Origin: Alloscardovia venturai
GTDB taxonomy: Bacteria; Actinomycetota; Actinomycetes; Actinomycetales; Bifidobacteriaceae
DNA: 64,000 nt
Direction: 5' to 3'
Assembly: GCF_042676605.1 (NCBI RefSeq)
Contig: NZ_JBHTHQ010000011.1
Coordinates: 1 to 64,000, forward strand
Each line of letters starts with the position of its first letter. The stretch's first letter is position 1. Of the stretch, positions 42,246 through 52,280 are shown piece after piece. Under the pieces are notes generated by a model, which did not search any database, was not told the DNA's origin, and worked only from the letters and a program-made list of their open reading frames with translations. The position numbers and the translations under genes are program-made.

Positions 42246-45200
42246 ATGATGAATAAAATTCGCAGGGCTACAGCATGGGCAGTCGTTGTTCCTTTGCTCC
42301 TTGGAACTATGCCGTCGACGGCGATAGCGCAAGAAAATACTTCTGCATCTCAAGATAATTCTCTGCAATTGATATCATCGTGGGACTTTGAAGGTGGTAG
42401 TCTCACTGATTCTATCGGTGGAGAAAATATTAGTCTCGCAGGAAAAGCCGCGATTCAGAAATTTGGCGATAGAAATAACAGTGAGGCATTGGATATCGTT
42501 AACACGGGAAACGAGAAATCCTTTGCTCAGATTCCTGACAGTGTGATAACGAGTGCTGGTAATAATGTAACTATTGATTTTGCTGCTAAATCGCGTAGCA
42601 GTGATACGCGAAATTATTTTACTTTTGGCGTCGGCAAAGACTCTGCGCGCTACCTCCTTTTTTATGCGAGTACTCAAAATGTCAAGCTCGCAATTGCGGA
42701 TAATGGATGGAGACATGAGCCTGGTTTTAAAGTTGGTGCTCCGCAAAATGACAATATATGGCATAACTACCGCATAAGTATCCAAGATGATTCTTTTGTT
42801 CTTTATCGCGATGGAAAAATTATGGGATCGCAGCTGCATACTGGAATTAAACTTTCAGATTTGCATGGTGCTACCACACTGATAGGTAAGTCATTCTATA
42901 GTGAGGACACGTATTGGAATGGTGCTATTGATGATATAAAAATTTTCCGTGGAGCTAATCTTCCTTTTGCGCGTAGTGTGGATATATCTGGTGATGGAGT
43001 TGTTAGTGGTGCTTTAGCGTTGGTCGAGGGCGATAAGGCTCAATTAAAGGCCAGTATACAGCCGCAAGATGCTCTTGAGCAGACGGTGAAATGGTCAAGT
43101 TCAGATAAATCAGTCGCAACTGTCAATGCCGATGGGACTGTTACTGCTTCTTCTCCTGGAAAAACGACGATTGTTGCACAAGTTGACGGAAGTGATGTAA
43201 AGTCCGAACTTCCAGTGCTGGTTACAGAGCTTGATGCACACTCTGCTGCCCAGGCTGATGTCGATTATGCCATCTCGCAAATTCCTCAAACTGTCGGTGA
43301 GAACCTCCCTCTTGCTGTGCAAGGTGCATTGCATAAATCAGATTTGACGTGGAAATCATCAAATGTAAAGCTCGTAACTGGTACTGACTCTTCGTATCGA
43401 CATAGTGGTGTCGGGGCTGATGATCCGTATAAAGGTGCAGGTATTATTTCACGCCCAGCATATGGAACAGGAGATTCTCAGCCTGTGACGTTGACTGTTA
43501 CTGCGCGTAGAGGAACTGCGATAGTTCAGCGTAGTGTCACAATTCGTATAAAAGAGTCGGGGAGGACAGCGCCGGATACTGGGTACGCAGCAGTAACGTT
43601 CCTTTCTGATGCAGATCGTGAAAATGGGAAAATTGGTGAAGCGCTTTATGAATCTGCAACGAGTAGTTCGCGAAATGACTTCTTTAGCTTTAGCCAGATT
43701 AATAATGGTGAGCCAGTTATCACTTCGACGACTGATACCACAGGCTTGCGAGATCCCTATGTATTGAAATCTCATTTTGGTGACACTTACTATATGATTG
43801 CTACTGATTTGAAAGTATCTCGTCAAGGGTGGGGAGAAAATCAGCAGTTTGGCTCTTTGAAGATTGAAGCGTGGCAATCGAATGATATGGTCAACTGGAC
43901 TCGTACGAATGCAGCTGGTGGAAGTGACACGGGAATTACTATAAACTCGCCAAATCAGGGAATGACATGGGCTCCAGAAGCAGCGTGGGATGATTCTCTT
44001 GGCGCATATGTTGTCTTCTTCTCGTCGCGAGCGTATACCGATGACACGCGTGAGACACCAATAGCGGGTAAAAATGGTTATGCATATAACATCGTTCGTT
44101 ACGCAATCACTCGTGATTTTAAGACATTTACTGCTCCGACGGATTGGGAAGATACTGGCTACTCTCGCATTGACTCTACTGTATTCAAAATCGGTGACTA
44201 CTATTATCGCCTGACGAAAAATGAAGAAAATGGCGCAGCTGGCGAATATGTGACAAGTGGGAAAACTACATTCTTGGAACGCTCACGGTGCTTAACATGC
44301 ACGACCGTATCTTCGGACCCGCAAGCGGATGAAAATACGACATGGAGATTGCTTGATCAGAATATCCTGCCATTTGAAGGCGCTGAGTCTATTCGTCTTA
44401 ACGCAGGTGACATCAATCAAAATGATGCGGGAGATGCCATGGTTATTATGGCAGACTCCGGTGGGTATCAACCGTTTATGACAAGTCAGAGCGCACTAAG
44501 TAACACGTCATGGTCTCATAGACTATCACAGACTCCAGGGTGGTTTGACACGAAAGTTCCAGGAAAGAATGTGACTGGTCGTGTCAGTGACTTAGGTATG
44601 CCAACACCAAAGCGCCATGGTGCATTTGTATCAGTTCCCCAAGCGGTACTTGAAACTATGCATGCGTATAGTTCGTCTAACAAGATTTCGTTAGCTACGG
44701 TTAATTCCACTATTGGTGCGAAAGTTAATCGAGCTAGAAACTCTATAGATGTTACTGTACGAGCAACAGATGGCGGAGATATTGCTGGCCATGTGACAGT
44801 AAGTATTAATGGCACAAAGCGCATAGTAAAACTCGATGCACGAGGTAAAGCTACTGTGGCGTTGCCACGAGCTCGAGGAAATACAATTCGTATTGATTAT
44901 GACGGGTATACAGATGGTCGTGTAGCACCATCTCATATCAGCATTGATCGTAAAGGACATACTGTTGTTGGTCAGATTGATCCTGCTGTCATTCACTACT
45001 CGTTTGACTCGGTGAAATCAGGACAAACACGTGTAATTAACGAAGGTAGCGCCAAGGGGAGTGATGCTCAAATTTCAGGTAGTCTAGCTGCCTCGCATGG
45101 TTTTGTCTCACTCACTGGAAGCCAAGCAATTGAAGTTCCAACGAGCTCGATTTCACATAGTGCGGATATCACACTATCTATGTGGGTGAAGAATAATTAT

Positions 45201-46532
45201 GGCGCAGGTAACGTCGCTGCCGCATATATCGGGAATCGTGACACCTCGCATGGGTATCTGCTTGTCAATCCACAAAATCCGCATGGTTATGTAAAAGCAG
45301 TTATGACAACTGCAACGTCTCAAATGCCGCAAGACGGACCATGGGGTAGTGAAGTAGGGCCAGGTAGCACTGGACAGCCCGAGAGCGGAATGAAATCCAG
45401 CGATGATTTGACACTCTATACTGTCGTGGTACGTGGTAGTACACACCAGATGAGCGTATATGCCGATGGTAAGCTCATAGGGCAACCGTCATACATCATC
45501 CCAGACGGTGGTATTACTGCATATAAGGATCTTGTAGCATACATAGGAAAATCTGCATATGCTGATCCTAATATGTCCATCGATGTGTATGATTATGCGA
45601 TTTATAATCAGGCATTAGATGCTGCACAAGTAAGCAAACTCTACAATGATCAGGTATGGAATCAGATTCTATCTTCAGTAAGTATCGACCGTGAAGTGGT
45701 TTCAGACTTCGCTCTTGCACGCGGTAGCCAGTCTATGCCAATTACTTGGAGTAGTAATAATGCTGCAATCGTCATTGGTAATGCAGCGGGGATTGCGCAT
45801 GTTCAGCGCCCTTCTTCCTCTGGCCACAATCAAAAAGTTACTGTGACAGCTCAGGCAACGGTTGGGGGCAAAACGGTGAAAAAGGCTTATTGTATCACTG
45901 TTCCACGTGAGCTTACAACAGCTGAAAAACTTGAGTATGACGTTAAAGCTATTCGAGTTCAAGGAGCGTCGCAGGTTCGCGGGAACATCTCCGTTGCAAC
46001 GCGTGGTACGTATGGTTCCAGTATTTCGTGGAAGGTCACGAAGGGGGTTACGTATGCAAAGATTGCTGATGGCGTGAATGCAACTTCCAAGACGATTGTT
46101 GTCACTCGACCACGCAATAACCAGCACTCTCAAATTGTCATATTAAAAGCTACAGCTTCTCTCAACGGCAAAACAAAGACAAAGAATGTAAAGCTTACAA
46201 TAAAGCCACTTCCGAAGGCTGGGCAGGAAGACGTTGCATATGTGTGGGCGTACTTTACCGGCGAGGGAGTTGGTGGTGAAAAGGTTAGTTTGGCAGCGTC
46301 TCGCGGTAACAATGCGCTAGACTGGATTACCCTTAACGATGGCAAGCCTATTTTTACTTCAACGAAAGGTGAACAGGGGCTTCGAGATCCGTTTATTCTT
46401 CGCTCAAAGGATGGTGATAAATTCTATCTTCTTGCTACTGATTTGAAAATTTCAGGACGCCCAAATTCTTCTGGTGGCTTGTCGGGATTCGCTGGTTCGC
46501 AGGCGAATGGGTCAGCTGCTATCGAAATTTAG
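42246..46532 (+). CDS. secreted multidomain GH43-type glycosidase, N-terminal part before an amber codon
   Basis: This 1428-residue frame begins with a signal peptide ending AIAQE. Domains in order: LamG-like lectin (about 45-240), Ig-like Big_2 (about 242-330, ending in DGTVTASSPGKTTIVAQV), an Ig-like linker (to 435), a GH43 beta-propeller (about 445-800, with GLRDPYVL, TWAPEAAWDD and DSTVFKIGDYYYRL), a second LamG (about 935-1160), further Ig-like repeats and the start of a second GH43 (GLRDPFILRSKDGDKFYLL). TAG at 46530 then interrupts AAIEI. The next codons continue the same fold (ESDDLVHWSN), where relatives have Trp. Likely role: release of arabinose or a similar sugar from glycans, upstream of the sugar importer. 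A membrane anchor is not seen. Confidence 0.85.
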   Translation: MMNKIRRATAWAVVVPLLLGTMPSTAIAQENTSASQDNSLQLISSWDFEGGSLTDSIGGENISLAGKAAIQKFGDRNNSEALDIVNTGNEKSFAQIPDSVITSAGNNVTIDFAAKSRSSDTRNYFTFGVGKDSARYLLFYASTQNVKLAIADNGWRHEPGFKVGAPQNDNIWHNYRISIQDDSFVLYRDGKIMGSQLHTGIKLSDLHGATTLIGKSFYSEDTYWNGAIDDIKIFRGANLPFARSVDISGDGVVSGALALVEGDKAQLKASIQPQDALEQTVKWSSSDKSVATVNADGTVTASSPGKTTIVAQVDGSDVKSELPVLVTELDAHSAAQADVDYAISQIPQTVGENLPLAVQGALHKSDLTWKSSNVKLVTGTDSSYRHSGVGADDPYKGAGIISRPAYGTGDSQPVTLTVTARRGTAIVQRSVTIRIKESGRTAPDTGYAAVTFLSDADRENGKIGEALYESATSSSRNDFFSFSQINNGEPVITSTTDTTGLRDPYVLKSHFGDTYYMIATDLKVSRQGWGENQQFGSLKIEAWQSNDMVNWTRTNAAGGSDTGITINSPNQGMTWAPEAAWDDSLGAYVVFFSSRAYTDDTRETPIAGKNGYAYNIVRYAITRDFKTFTAPTDWEDTGYSRIDSTVFKIGDYYYRLTKNEENGAAGEYVTSGKTTFLERSRCLTCTTVSSDPQADENTTWRLLDQNILPFEGAESIRLNAGDINQNDAGDAMVIMADSGGYQPFMTSQSALSNTSWSHRLSQTPGWFDTKVPGKNVTGRVSDLGMPTPKRHGAFVSVPQAVLETMHAYSSSNKISLATVNSTIGAKVNRARNSIDVTVRATDGGDIAGHVTVSINGTKRIVKLDARGKATVALPRARGNTIRIDYDGYTDGRVAPSHISIDRKGHTVVGQIDPAVIHYSFDSVKSGQTRVINEGSAKGSDAQISGSLAASHGFVSLTGSQAIEVPTSSISHSADITLSMWVKNNYGAGNVAAAYIGNRDTSHGYLLVNPQNPHGYVKAVMTTATSQMPQDGPWGSEVGPGSTGQPESGMKSSDDLTLYTVVVRGSTHQMSVYADGKLIGQPSYIIPDGGITAYKDLVAYIGKSAYADPNMSIDVYDYAIYNQALDAAQVSKLYNDQVWNQILSSVSIDREVVSDFALARGSQSMPITWSSNNAAIVIGNAAGIAHVQRPSSSGHNQKVTVTAQATVGGKTVKKAYCITVPRELTTAEKLEYDVKAIRVQGASQVRGNISVATRGTYGSSISWKVTKGVTYAKIADGVNATSKTIVVTRPRNNQHSQIVILKATASLNGKTKTKNVKLTIKPLPKAGQEDVAYVWAYFTGEGVGGEKVSLAASRGNNALDWITLNDGKPIFTSTKGEQGLRDPFILRSKDGDKFYLLATDLKISGRPNSSGGLSGFAGSQANGSAAIEI

Positions 46533-47552
46533 GAATCGGACGATTTGGTACATTGGTCAAATCAAAGACATGTTAAGGTCAGTGATGATACTGCTGGAAA
46601 TACGTGGGCTCCGGAAGCGTATTATGATGACGAAATCAGCAAGTATGTGGTGTACTGGGCGTCAAACCTGTATGAGAGTGCAGATCAGAGTGCGCGTACG
46701 TCACTAACGTATAACAGAATGATGTATGCAACGACGGATGATTTTATCAATTTCTCTAAACCGCATGTGTGGATTGATGTCGATCGTCGTGGTCAGGCTG
46801 GTGCAGGATCTATTGATGCTACAGTCCAAAAGGTAGGAGATACATACTACCGTGTCTACAAAGATGAAAAGAGTATGACTCTTCGACAGGAAAAGCCCAC
46901 TGACCTTCTAGCGTCAGTAAATGGACAGTATCCGTCATTTGGTGGTGTATCTACCGAGAATCAGTGGTCCCTCGTTGGTGAGCGAATTGGAGATAAGCAA
47001 CCAAATGGTTATGGTGGCACCTTTACTGCAGGCGAAGGACCGACGATGTTCAAAGCAAACAAGAATGATGTAAATGGCTACCAGTACTATTTGTTTGCTG
47101 ATCAACCGAACTATCATGGTGGTCCGAATCACTACGTACCGATGGCAACAAAAAATATTACTGATGCTTCCTCATGGGAGGTTATCGGTGAGAAGATGCC
47201 GGAAGCAAACTTCCCTACAAATTCTGACGGTGGCAAACCTCGGCATGGCACAATTATCCCAGTAACGCGTGAGCAATATCAAAAAGTACTAGAAGCATAT
47301 GCGCCATCCGTTGCTGTGACAAGAGTGCCTCGCGTTTCTGTGCAGGTAAGTGTCGGTGCAGATATTGTAGCTGCTCTTCCTTCTGCAGTAGCGATAATGA
47401 CCAAAGATAAGAAGACACATAAGGTTGCTGTGCAGTGGAATGTGCCTGCCGGTGTATCTTCAAAGGTCAGGACTGTAGAAGTCACTGGAACGATTCAAGA
47501 CGATTCGCGCATGCCAATTACAGCGAGAGTGAAGGTAAGAAAAGGGAAATAG
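46533..47552 (+). pseudogene. C-terminal part of the interrupted GH43 enzyme
   Basis: Continues in the same frame directly after the amber codon. ESDDLVHWSNQRHVKV, then NTWAPEAYYDDEISKYVVYW and DATVQKVGDTYYRVYKDE complete the second GH43 propeller, so the two halves are one protein of about 1768 residues. The last 80 residues (VSVGADIVAALPSAVAIM onward) form a Big_4-type Ig-like domain ending in VRKGK, with no cell-wall anchor. An ATG at 46545 could start a fragment, but it has no good ribosome-binding site and no signal peptide, so this half is probably not secreted on its own. Apart from the one stop the sequence shows no decay. Confidence 0.8.
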
Positions 47553-47601
47553 TATGTAGACAAAGTCTATTAGTTTGGGGATTCTTAACTTCTCAGTATG
47601 C

Positions 47602-47650
47602 ATGTAGTCCGTGATGATGTAAAAATCGTTACGGACTACATAATTTTTGT
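47602..47650 (+). terminator. terminator of the GH43 gene
   Basis: atgtagtccgt (47602-47612) pairs with acggactacat (47631-47641), 18-base loop, followed by aatttttgtg. Good intrinsic terminator 50 bases after the stop. Confidence 0.8.
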
Positions 47651-47733
47651 GACTTCACGTTACGTGTCTTACAAAGTGGAATCTGAAATTGGTAGTTCGC
47701 GGGTGTGGTGTCTTTTGCAAACTTATTGCACGG

Positions 47734-47790
47734 CGTACAATATTCTGTACGTTATAATTTAAGTAGATGAGTTATTGAATAACCTGTACA
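47734..47790 (+). promoter_or_regulatory. yefM-yoeB promoter and TGTACA-type operators
   Basis: Inverted repeat cgtaca (47734-47739) and tgtacg (47746-47751), a TATAAT -10 box (47753-47758) and a second TGTACA (47785-47790). YefM of E. coli binds palindromes with a TGTACA core, so autorepression is a strong inference. Confidence 0.7.
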
Positions 47791-47812
47791 ACGTACCATA
47801 TGGAGGCGCATC

Positions 47813-48076
47813 ATGCTTGGAGTAAATTACACAGGCCTACGTGAAAATCTGAAATTTTGGATGGATAAAGTAACAAATGACTATGAAACTGCACTTATTA
47901 CGCGGAAAAATAATAAAAATGTCGTCATGCTTTCTGAGGAATCTTACAATAACATGATTGAAAATATGCATGTTATGGGCAATGAAGAGAATTACGCATG
48001 GTTGATGGAGTCTAAGAAACAACTCGAAAATGGGCGCGCTTCGTCGCATAATCTCGTTGAGGTCAAAGATGAATAA
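47813..48076 (+). CDS. yefM: antitoxin YefM (Phd/YefM family)
   Basis: An 87-residue antitoxin. The N-terminal DNA-binding part begins MLGVNYTGLRENLKFWMDKV and contains NVVMLSEESYNNMIENMHVMG, the family core. The polar C-terminus (NGRASSHNLVEVKDE) wraps the toxin in relatives. It binds YoeB and represses the operon through the TGTACA sites upstream. tggagg is the ribosome-binding site. It overlaps the toxin start by 8 bp. Intact, in contrast to the other module in the window. Confidence 0.92.
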   Translation: MLGVNYTGLRENLKFWMDKVTNDYETALITRKNNKNVVMLSEESYNNMIENMHVMGNEENYAWLMESKKQLENGRASSHNLVEVKDE

Positions 48077-48329
48077 AATCTTTACCAATAATGGGTGGCA
48101 GGACTATGTTTACTGGCAACATGAGGACAAGCGTACACTGAAGAAAATCAATGCGCTCATCGAAGACATTTGTCGTAACGGACATGAAGGTATTGGCAAA
48201 CCTGAGGCGTTACGTGGCAACTTGTCAGGGTATTGGAGTCGACGGATTAACGAGAAAGATCGACTTATTTACGCGATCGATGAAGATAACGTTTATATCC
48301 TTGCCTGTCGCTATCACTATGCGAAGTAG
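48069..48329 (+). CDS. yoeB: toxin YoeB, ribosome-dependent mRNA interferase
   Basis: An 86-residue RelE-fold toxin that cleaves mRNA on the ribosome. The sequence MNKIFTNNGWQDYVYWQHED is a normal N-terminus. GKPEALRGNLSGYWSRRI carries the catalytic Glu and Arg, and the protein ends ILACRYHYAK with the catalytic His, so it should be active. The start at ATG 48069 lies inside the end of yefM, giving tight coupling. The pair is complete and its promoter is preserved. Confidence 0.93.
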   Translation: MNKIFTNNGWQDYVYWQHEDKRTLKKINALIEDICRNGHEGIGKPEALRGNLSGYWSRRINEKDRLIYAIDEDNVYILACRYHYAK

Positions 48330-48382
48330 AATCGAGCATATCGCGTGGATAGTTGCGGACTTGATTCCTCCTCGTGTACCTT

Positions 48383-48940
48383 CTACCTCTCGCTAATCTC
48401 CGACCTTGTTACCTTATCGCTCAAAGCCTTCGGTCCGCGAGTCACCGCTACAGCGCCAGAACGCACAAGTTCTAGAACGCCGTATGGCTCCAAAAGTCCC
48501 AAGAGCGCATCAATCTTGCCTTGAGCACCGGTTGCCTCGATGGTGAGGCACTGAGGGTGCACATCGACCACACGAATGCGGAAGAGATCTACGATCTCCA
48601 AGATGTCGGAACGAGTCTCAGGAGTGGCAGTCACCTTAATGAGAACGAGTTCGCGCTCGACAGTGCTGTTTGGATCAAGTTCCACTATCTTCAACACATG
48701 AAGAAGCTTGTTGAGCTGTTTGATGATTTGCTCAAGAGGCCCAGGCTCTACCATTGCCGTTACGGTGATACGAGAGATATCTTCGCGTTCGGTAGGGGAC
48801 ACGGATAAAGAGTCAATATTGAATGAGCGGCGCGCGAAAAGAGAAGATACGCGCGCAAGGACGCCAGGACGGTTTTCTACGAGTACGGAAAGTGTGTGAC
48901 GGGTAGCGCCTGGTTGCAAAGAAAGATTGTTGACTACCAT
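48383..48940 (-). CDS. ilvN: acetolactate synthase small subunit
   Basis: A 185-residue regulatory subunit. The N-terminal ACT domain has HTLSVLVENRPGVLARVSSL and FSRRSFNIDSL-like sequence (FARRSFNIDSLSVSPTE), which binds valine and confers feedback inhibition. The C-terminal domain (about 90-170) stimulates the catalytic subunit. It overlaps the ilvB stop codon, so the two are coupled. Length is slightly above the 160-170 usual, because of a C-terminal tail. Confidence 0.93.
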   Translation of the reverse strand: MVVNNLSLQPGATRHTLSVLVENRPGVLARVSSLFARRSFNIDSLSVSPTEREDISRITVTAMVEPGPLEQIIKQLNKLLHVLKIVELDPNSTVERELVLIKVTATPETRSDILEIVDLFRIRVVDVHPQCLTIEATGAQGKIDALLGLLEPYGVLELVRSGAVAVTRGPKALSDKVTRSEISER

Positions 48941-50886
48941 TACAGATTTGACCTTTCTGCTTGAGCGTCCAGTGCTGCTTCCTGCGCCTGTGCAGCTGCA
49001 AGAGCTGTCTGTGCAGCTTTCTGCTCACGCTGCATCGCTACATTTTTCAGTGGCTGCACGCCTACGCGATAGTTCACATTGTCGTTAGAATTCCCGGCTG
49101 GGACCATTGGCCACACCATCGCATCTTTCCAAACGCGGAAGTCGATGAGTACGGTTTTATCAGTCGTCGCATTTGCTACGCGGATAGCTTCGAGAGCTTC
49201 TTCCTGAGTTGTAGCTCGAAGCCCTATGCAACCGTATGCATCGGCGAGTTTTACGAAATCAGGTACGTCGATGTTATCTCCACCCTCGCCATCATAGAGG
49301 ACGGTCTGAGAGTAGTGCTGATCAAAGAAGAGTGTCTGCCACTGACGTACCATGCCATACACAGAATTATTCAAAATGGCAATCTTAATTGGGGTATGTT
49401 CATGGAAAGCGGTCGCAAGCTCTTGAGATGTCATCTGGAAGGAGCCGTCGCCGTCGATGAGCCATACAGGTTTCTTGCCATCGAATGCTCGCTCGGATGC
49501 TACGCGAGCGCCGACAGCCGCAGGAAGTCCATAACCCATCGTTCCTGCGCCTCCGGAGGAAAGCCACGAGTGAGGATGCTCAAAGTCGATGAGTTGGCTT
49601 GCCCACATCTGATGCTGTCCTACGCCGGAAACCCAAATTGTATTTTCATCTGCAGCGTGTGAGAGTTGCTCCACAACCCACTGAGGAGAGAGAGACCCAT
49701 CCGTTGGCTTGTCTTCCTCGCGTTCATATGTCATAGGGTAGTTTTCACGCAAATCGTCGAGGAGCTTCCACCAGTCAGTGAGATCCACGACACCTTCCGT
49801 GGCTTGAAGTTGAGTAATTTCTGGGATGAGGCTATCGAGTACTGTAGCGATGTCGCCCACGATAGGTACATCAGCTTCACGATTCTTGCCAATTTCTGCT
49901 GGATCAATGTCGATGTGGATGACGCGTGCACGTGGCGCAAACTCTGAAAGTTTACCAGTGACACGGTCAGAGAATCGGGCACCGATGGCGATGAGCAAGT
50001 CACTATTTTGCACTGCACCCGTAGCTGCTACGCTACCGTGCATGCCAAGCATCCCCAAGCATTGAGGATTTGAATCAGGTATGATGCCACGTGCATTCAG
50101 CGTGTTGACTACAGGTGCCCCTGTAATCTTGGCAAGTTGTGCTACCTGCGCCGAGGCATTGGAACGCATAGCACCGCCGCCGACATAGAGTACAGGACGG
50201 AAAGACTGCTGAATCAGGCGTGCAGCATCTGCGAGCACTTTGCCATGGGCCTGAGTCGTTGGATTATAACCTGGCAAAATCATGCGCTGTGGCCATGTAT
50301 AGTACATGTCCTCAGTCTGCGCAGAGCGTGTCAAATCAATCACCACAGGACCTGGCCGCCCCGTAGTTGCTACGTGATACGCCTCAGTGAGCACACGTGG
50401 GATGTCTTGAGCACTTGTGACCAGGTATGAATGCTTAGCTATAGGGTATGTGATGCCCATAGTGTCAGTCTCTTGAAAGGCATCCGTGCCGATTTGGTGC
50501 GCTCCTACCTGACCGGTAATGGCAATCATTGGTACGGAATCCATCTGAGCATTCATAATAGATGTCACTAAATTTGTCGCTCCCGGACCAGAAGTAACGA
50601 TAGCCACACCCGGTTTTCCAGATGCAAGCGCATATCCTTCTGCTGCGTGCCCAGCTGCTTGCTCGTGGCGAGTGAGAACAAAACGGAATTTAGTATCGTC
50701 GGTAATGGCATGATACACAGGCAAGATAGCGCCGCCAGGGATACCGAAGACGTCGGTAACTCCCAAATCTTCGAGAGAGCGAATCAGTGCTTGTGCACCA
50801 GTCATTTTCTCGCCCTGCGTTGTGTCCTCTTCTGCGGCATTTTTTGATATGCTGCTAAAAGCTTGTAAAGGTGTAGGCGCTACCAT
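48940..50886 (-). CDS. ilvB: acetolactate synthase large subunit
   Basis: A 648-residue thiamine-diphosphate enzyme that makes acetolactate or acetohydroxybutyrate for valine, leucine and isoleucine. FGIPGGAILPVYHAI, HEQAAGHAAEGYA (with the catalytic Glu) and IAITGQVGAHQIGTDAFQE are in the N-terminal domain. The ThDP site reads GDGSFQMTSQELATAF and NNSVYGMVRQWQ in the C-terminal domain. gaggttatc precedes ATG 50886. No T-box or peptide attenuator was seen upstream. leuCD elsewhere in the window serve the same pathway. Confidence 0.95.
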   Translation of the reverse strand: MVAPTPLQAFSSISKNAAEEDTTQGEKMTGAQALIRSLEDLGVTDVFGIPGGAILPVYHAITDDTKFRFVLTRHEQAAGHAAEGYALASGKPGVAIVTSGPGATNLVTSIMNAQMDSVPMIAITGQVGAHQIGTDAFQETDTMGITYPIAKHSYLVTSAQDIPRVLTEAYHVATTGRPGPVVIDLTRSAQTEDMYYTWPQRMILPGYNPTTQAHGKVLADAARLIQQSFRPVLYVGGGAMRSNASAQVAQLAKITGAPVVNTLNARGIIPDSNPQCLGMLGMHGSVAATGAVQNSDLLIAIGARFSDRVTGKLSEFAPRARVIHIDIDPAEIGKNREADVPIVGDIATVLDSLIPEITQLQATEGVVDLTDWWKLLDDLRENYPMTYEREEDKPTDGSLSPQWVVEQLSHAADENTIWVSGVGQHQMWASQLIDFEHPHSWLSSGGAGTMGYGLPAAVGARVASERAFDGKKPVWLIDGDGSFQMTSQELATAFHEHTPIKIAILNNSVYGMVRQWQTLFFDQHYSQTVLYDGEGGDNIDVPDFVKLADAYGCIGLRATTQEEALEAIRVANATTDKTVLIDFRVWKDAMVWPMVPAGNSNDNVNYRVGVQPLKNVAMQREQKAAQTALAAAQAQEAALDAQAERSNL

Positions 50887-51057
50887 GATAACCTCTATCT
50901 GTGCTCATGCTTGTAGCTGATAACGCTTAATTTTAGCTTCTCAGCGTGATTTCTTAGCTAACTCTCATCATGCGGCTTGTGACCGTATGACATATCTTAA
51001 TCCATAAGAAAGATTGCGGTGCGGTTTGTCCGTATATTCGTATTTTATGATTTACTA

Positions 51058-52248
51058 TCAAGAATTATCTTGAATTTTTCCTGGCATGAATGAGTCCATA
51101 ATATGCTTATTACTTGCCCATCGTCCCCTTGAAACTCTATAGATTAGGCCGAGTTCATCGAGTTTTCCAAGGTCGCGGGAGAGTTTTCTCTCCTCTCTGC
51201 CATAGCTACGAGCGATAGCGGGAGTAAGCTCTGCAATCTCATCTCTTGTTAGTCCTTCAGGGGTATCAAGAATTGCGAGGGCCACATCGCGACGTCGATC
51301 ACGTGCTTCGCCTGCATGTTCGGAGCTGAGTATTTCATTAACGTAGCTTTCCCAAGCTAGATTTTTTTGTGACTCCTGAATTTCAAAAATTTGCTCACGA
51401 ATTTTTTCTACGAAACCTTGCACACTGTATTCAATGAAACCATTCACGTTGCGGCGTGTGGATGACTCGCTCAGTTTCGCATAGTAGAGTGAACGCGTTT
51501 GATTGTAATAGTCCGATAGGATGTTTGCAGCAGTCCACGGCACGACTCCAGACTGCATAAGAATTGCTGTCTGAACGATGCGTGCTGTGCGTCCGTTGCC
51601 ATCGCCAAACCCGTGAATCCAGACGATATAAAGGTGGGCGAGTATACTCGCGATGAGATAAAGGTAAAAACGCTGATCTTTTTTGTCGTCGGACAGTTGG
51701 TTTGCGGGATGGATATAATCTCGGTTTAGCCATTCACACATTCGGTCGTAGAGGAATTCGATATCTTCAGGTGGGGCTCCGCGATATGTGCCAACTACCA
51801 TCTGTGAGGTACAGAATTCTCCAGGTATTGCATAGTCTGGTGTGTCTAAATTTGCTAGAATTTTTTTATTTTGCGATTTGATCCATTGTGTTGTTAAGTT
51901 AAAAGACTTGCCTCGAGCGTAGTTTACCTGAATATTGTTGAGTACTTCGAGCACATTATCTATCTCTACTTTTAAATATTGCTGACTCTGCGGTAATTTA
52001 CGTATGCCGTTATTGAGTGCCTCAAAATCGTCGACTGTAAGCGTATTCCCCTCAATCGCTGCGCTTGCTACTGCTCCTTTATTCATATAAACAGCGGCTA
52101 ATCGCTGCTGTTCGGATGGTTTGAGTGGAGTATTTGCGAGATGCTCACACTTAGAATATGCTTCGCCGAGTCGTGCCCATAGTGGAGAAAACTCAAGGGA
52201 ATACTGGAAATCAATCCAAGGATTTTGTTCCTCGTAGTGTCGAGCCAT
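51058..52248 (-). CDS. Fic-domain protein with N-terminal inhibitory motif and C-terminal winged helix
   Basis: A 396-residue cytoplasmic protein. The Fic motif is HGFGDGNGRTAR (about 215-226; His, Asn, Gly and Arg all present), the site for AMP transfer to protein hydroxyls. SAAIEGN (about 62-68) is the Ser-x-Ala-Ile-Glu-Gly-Asn inhibitory helix of class II Fic proteins, whose Glu blocks ATP. The C-terminus (about 320-385) is a winged helix. Targets are unknown; self-modification and transcriptional control are both possible. No separate antitoxin is adjacent. The possible operator at 52281-52316 precedes it. Confidence 0.88.
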   Translation of the reverse strand: MARHYEEQNPWIDFQYSLEFSPLWARLGEAYSKCEHLANTPLKPSEQQRLAAVYMNKGAVASAAIEGNTLTVDDFEALNNGIRKLPQSQQYLKVEIDNVLEVLNNIQVNYARGKSFNLTTQWIKSQNKKILANLDTPDYAIPGEFCTSQMVVGTYRGAPPEDIEFLYDRMCEWLNRDYIHPANQLSDDKKDQRFYLYLIASILAHLYIVWIHGFGDGNGRTARIVQTAILMQSGVVPWTAANILSDYYNQTRSLYYAKLSESSTRRNVNGFIEYSVQGFVEKIREQIFEIQESQKNLAWESYVNEILSSEHAGEARDRRRDVALAILDTPEGLTRDEIAELTPAIARSYGREERKLSRDLGKLDELGLIYRVSRGRWASNKHIMDSFMPGKIQDNS

Positions 52249-52280
52249 AAGTGTTCTCCTTTATTTTTATCTAGAATGAC

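Noticed and set aside
50887..51057. T-box or leader-peptide attenuator before ilvB
   Set aside because: No T-box core, no run of Leu/Val/Ile codons and no terminator/antiterminator pair was found.
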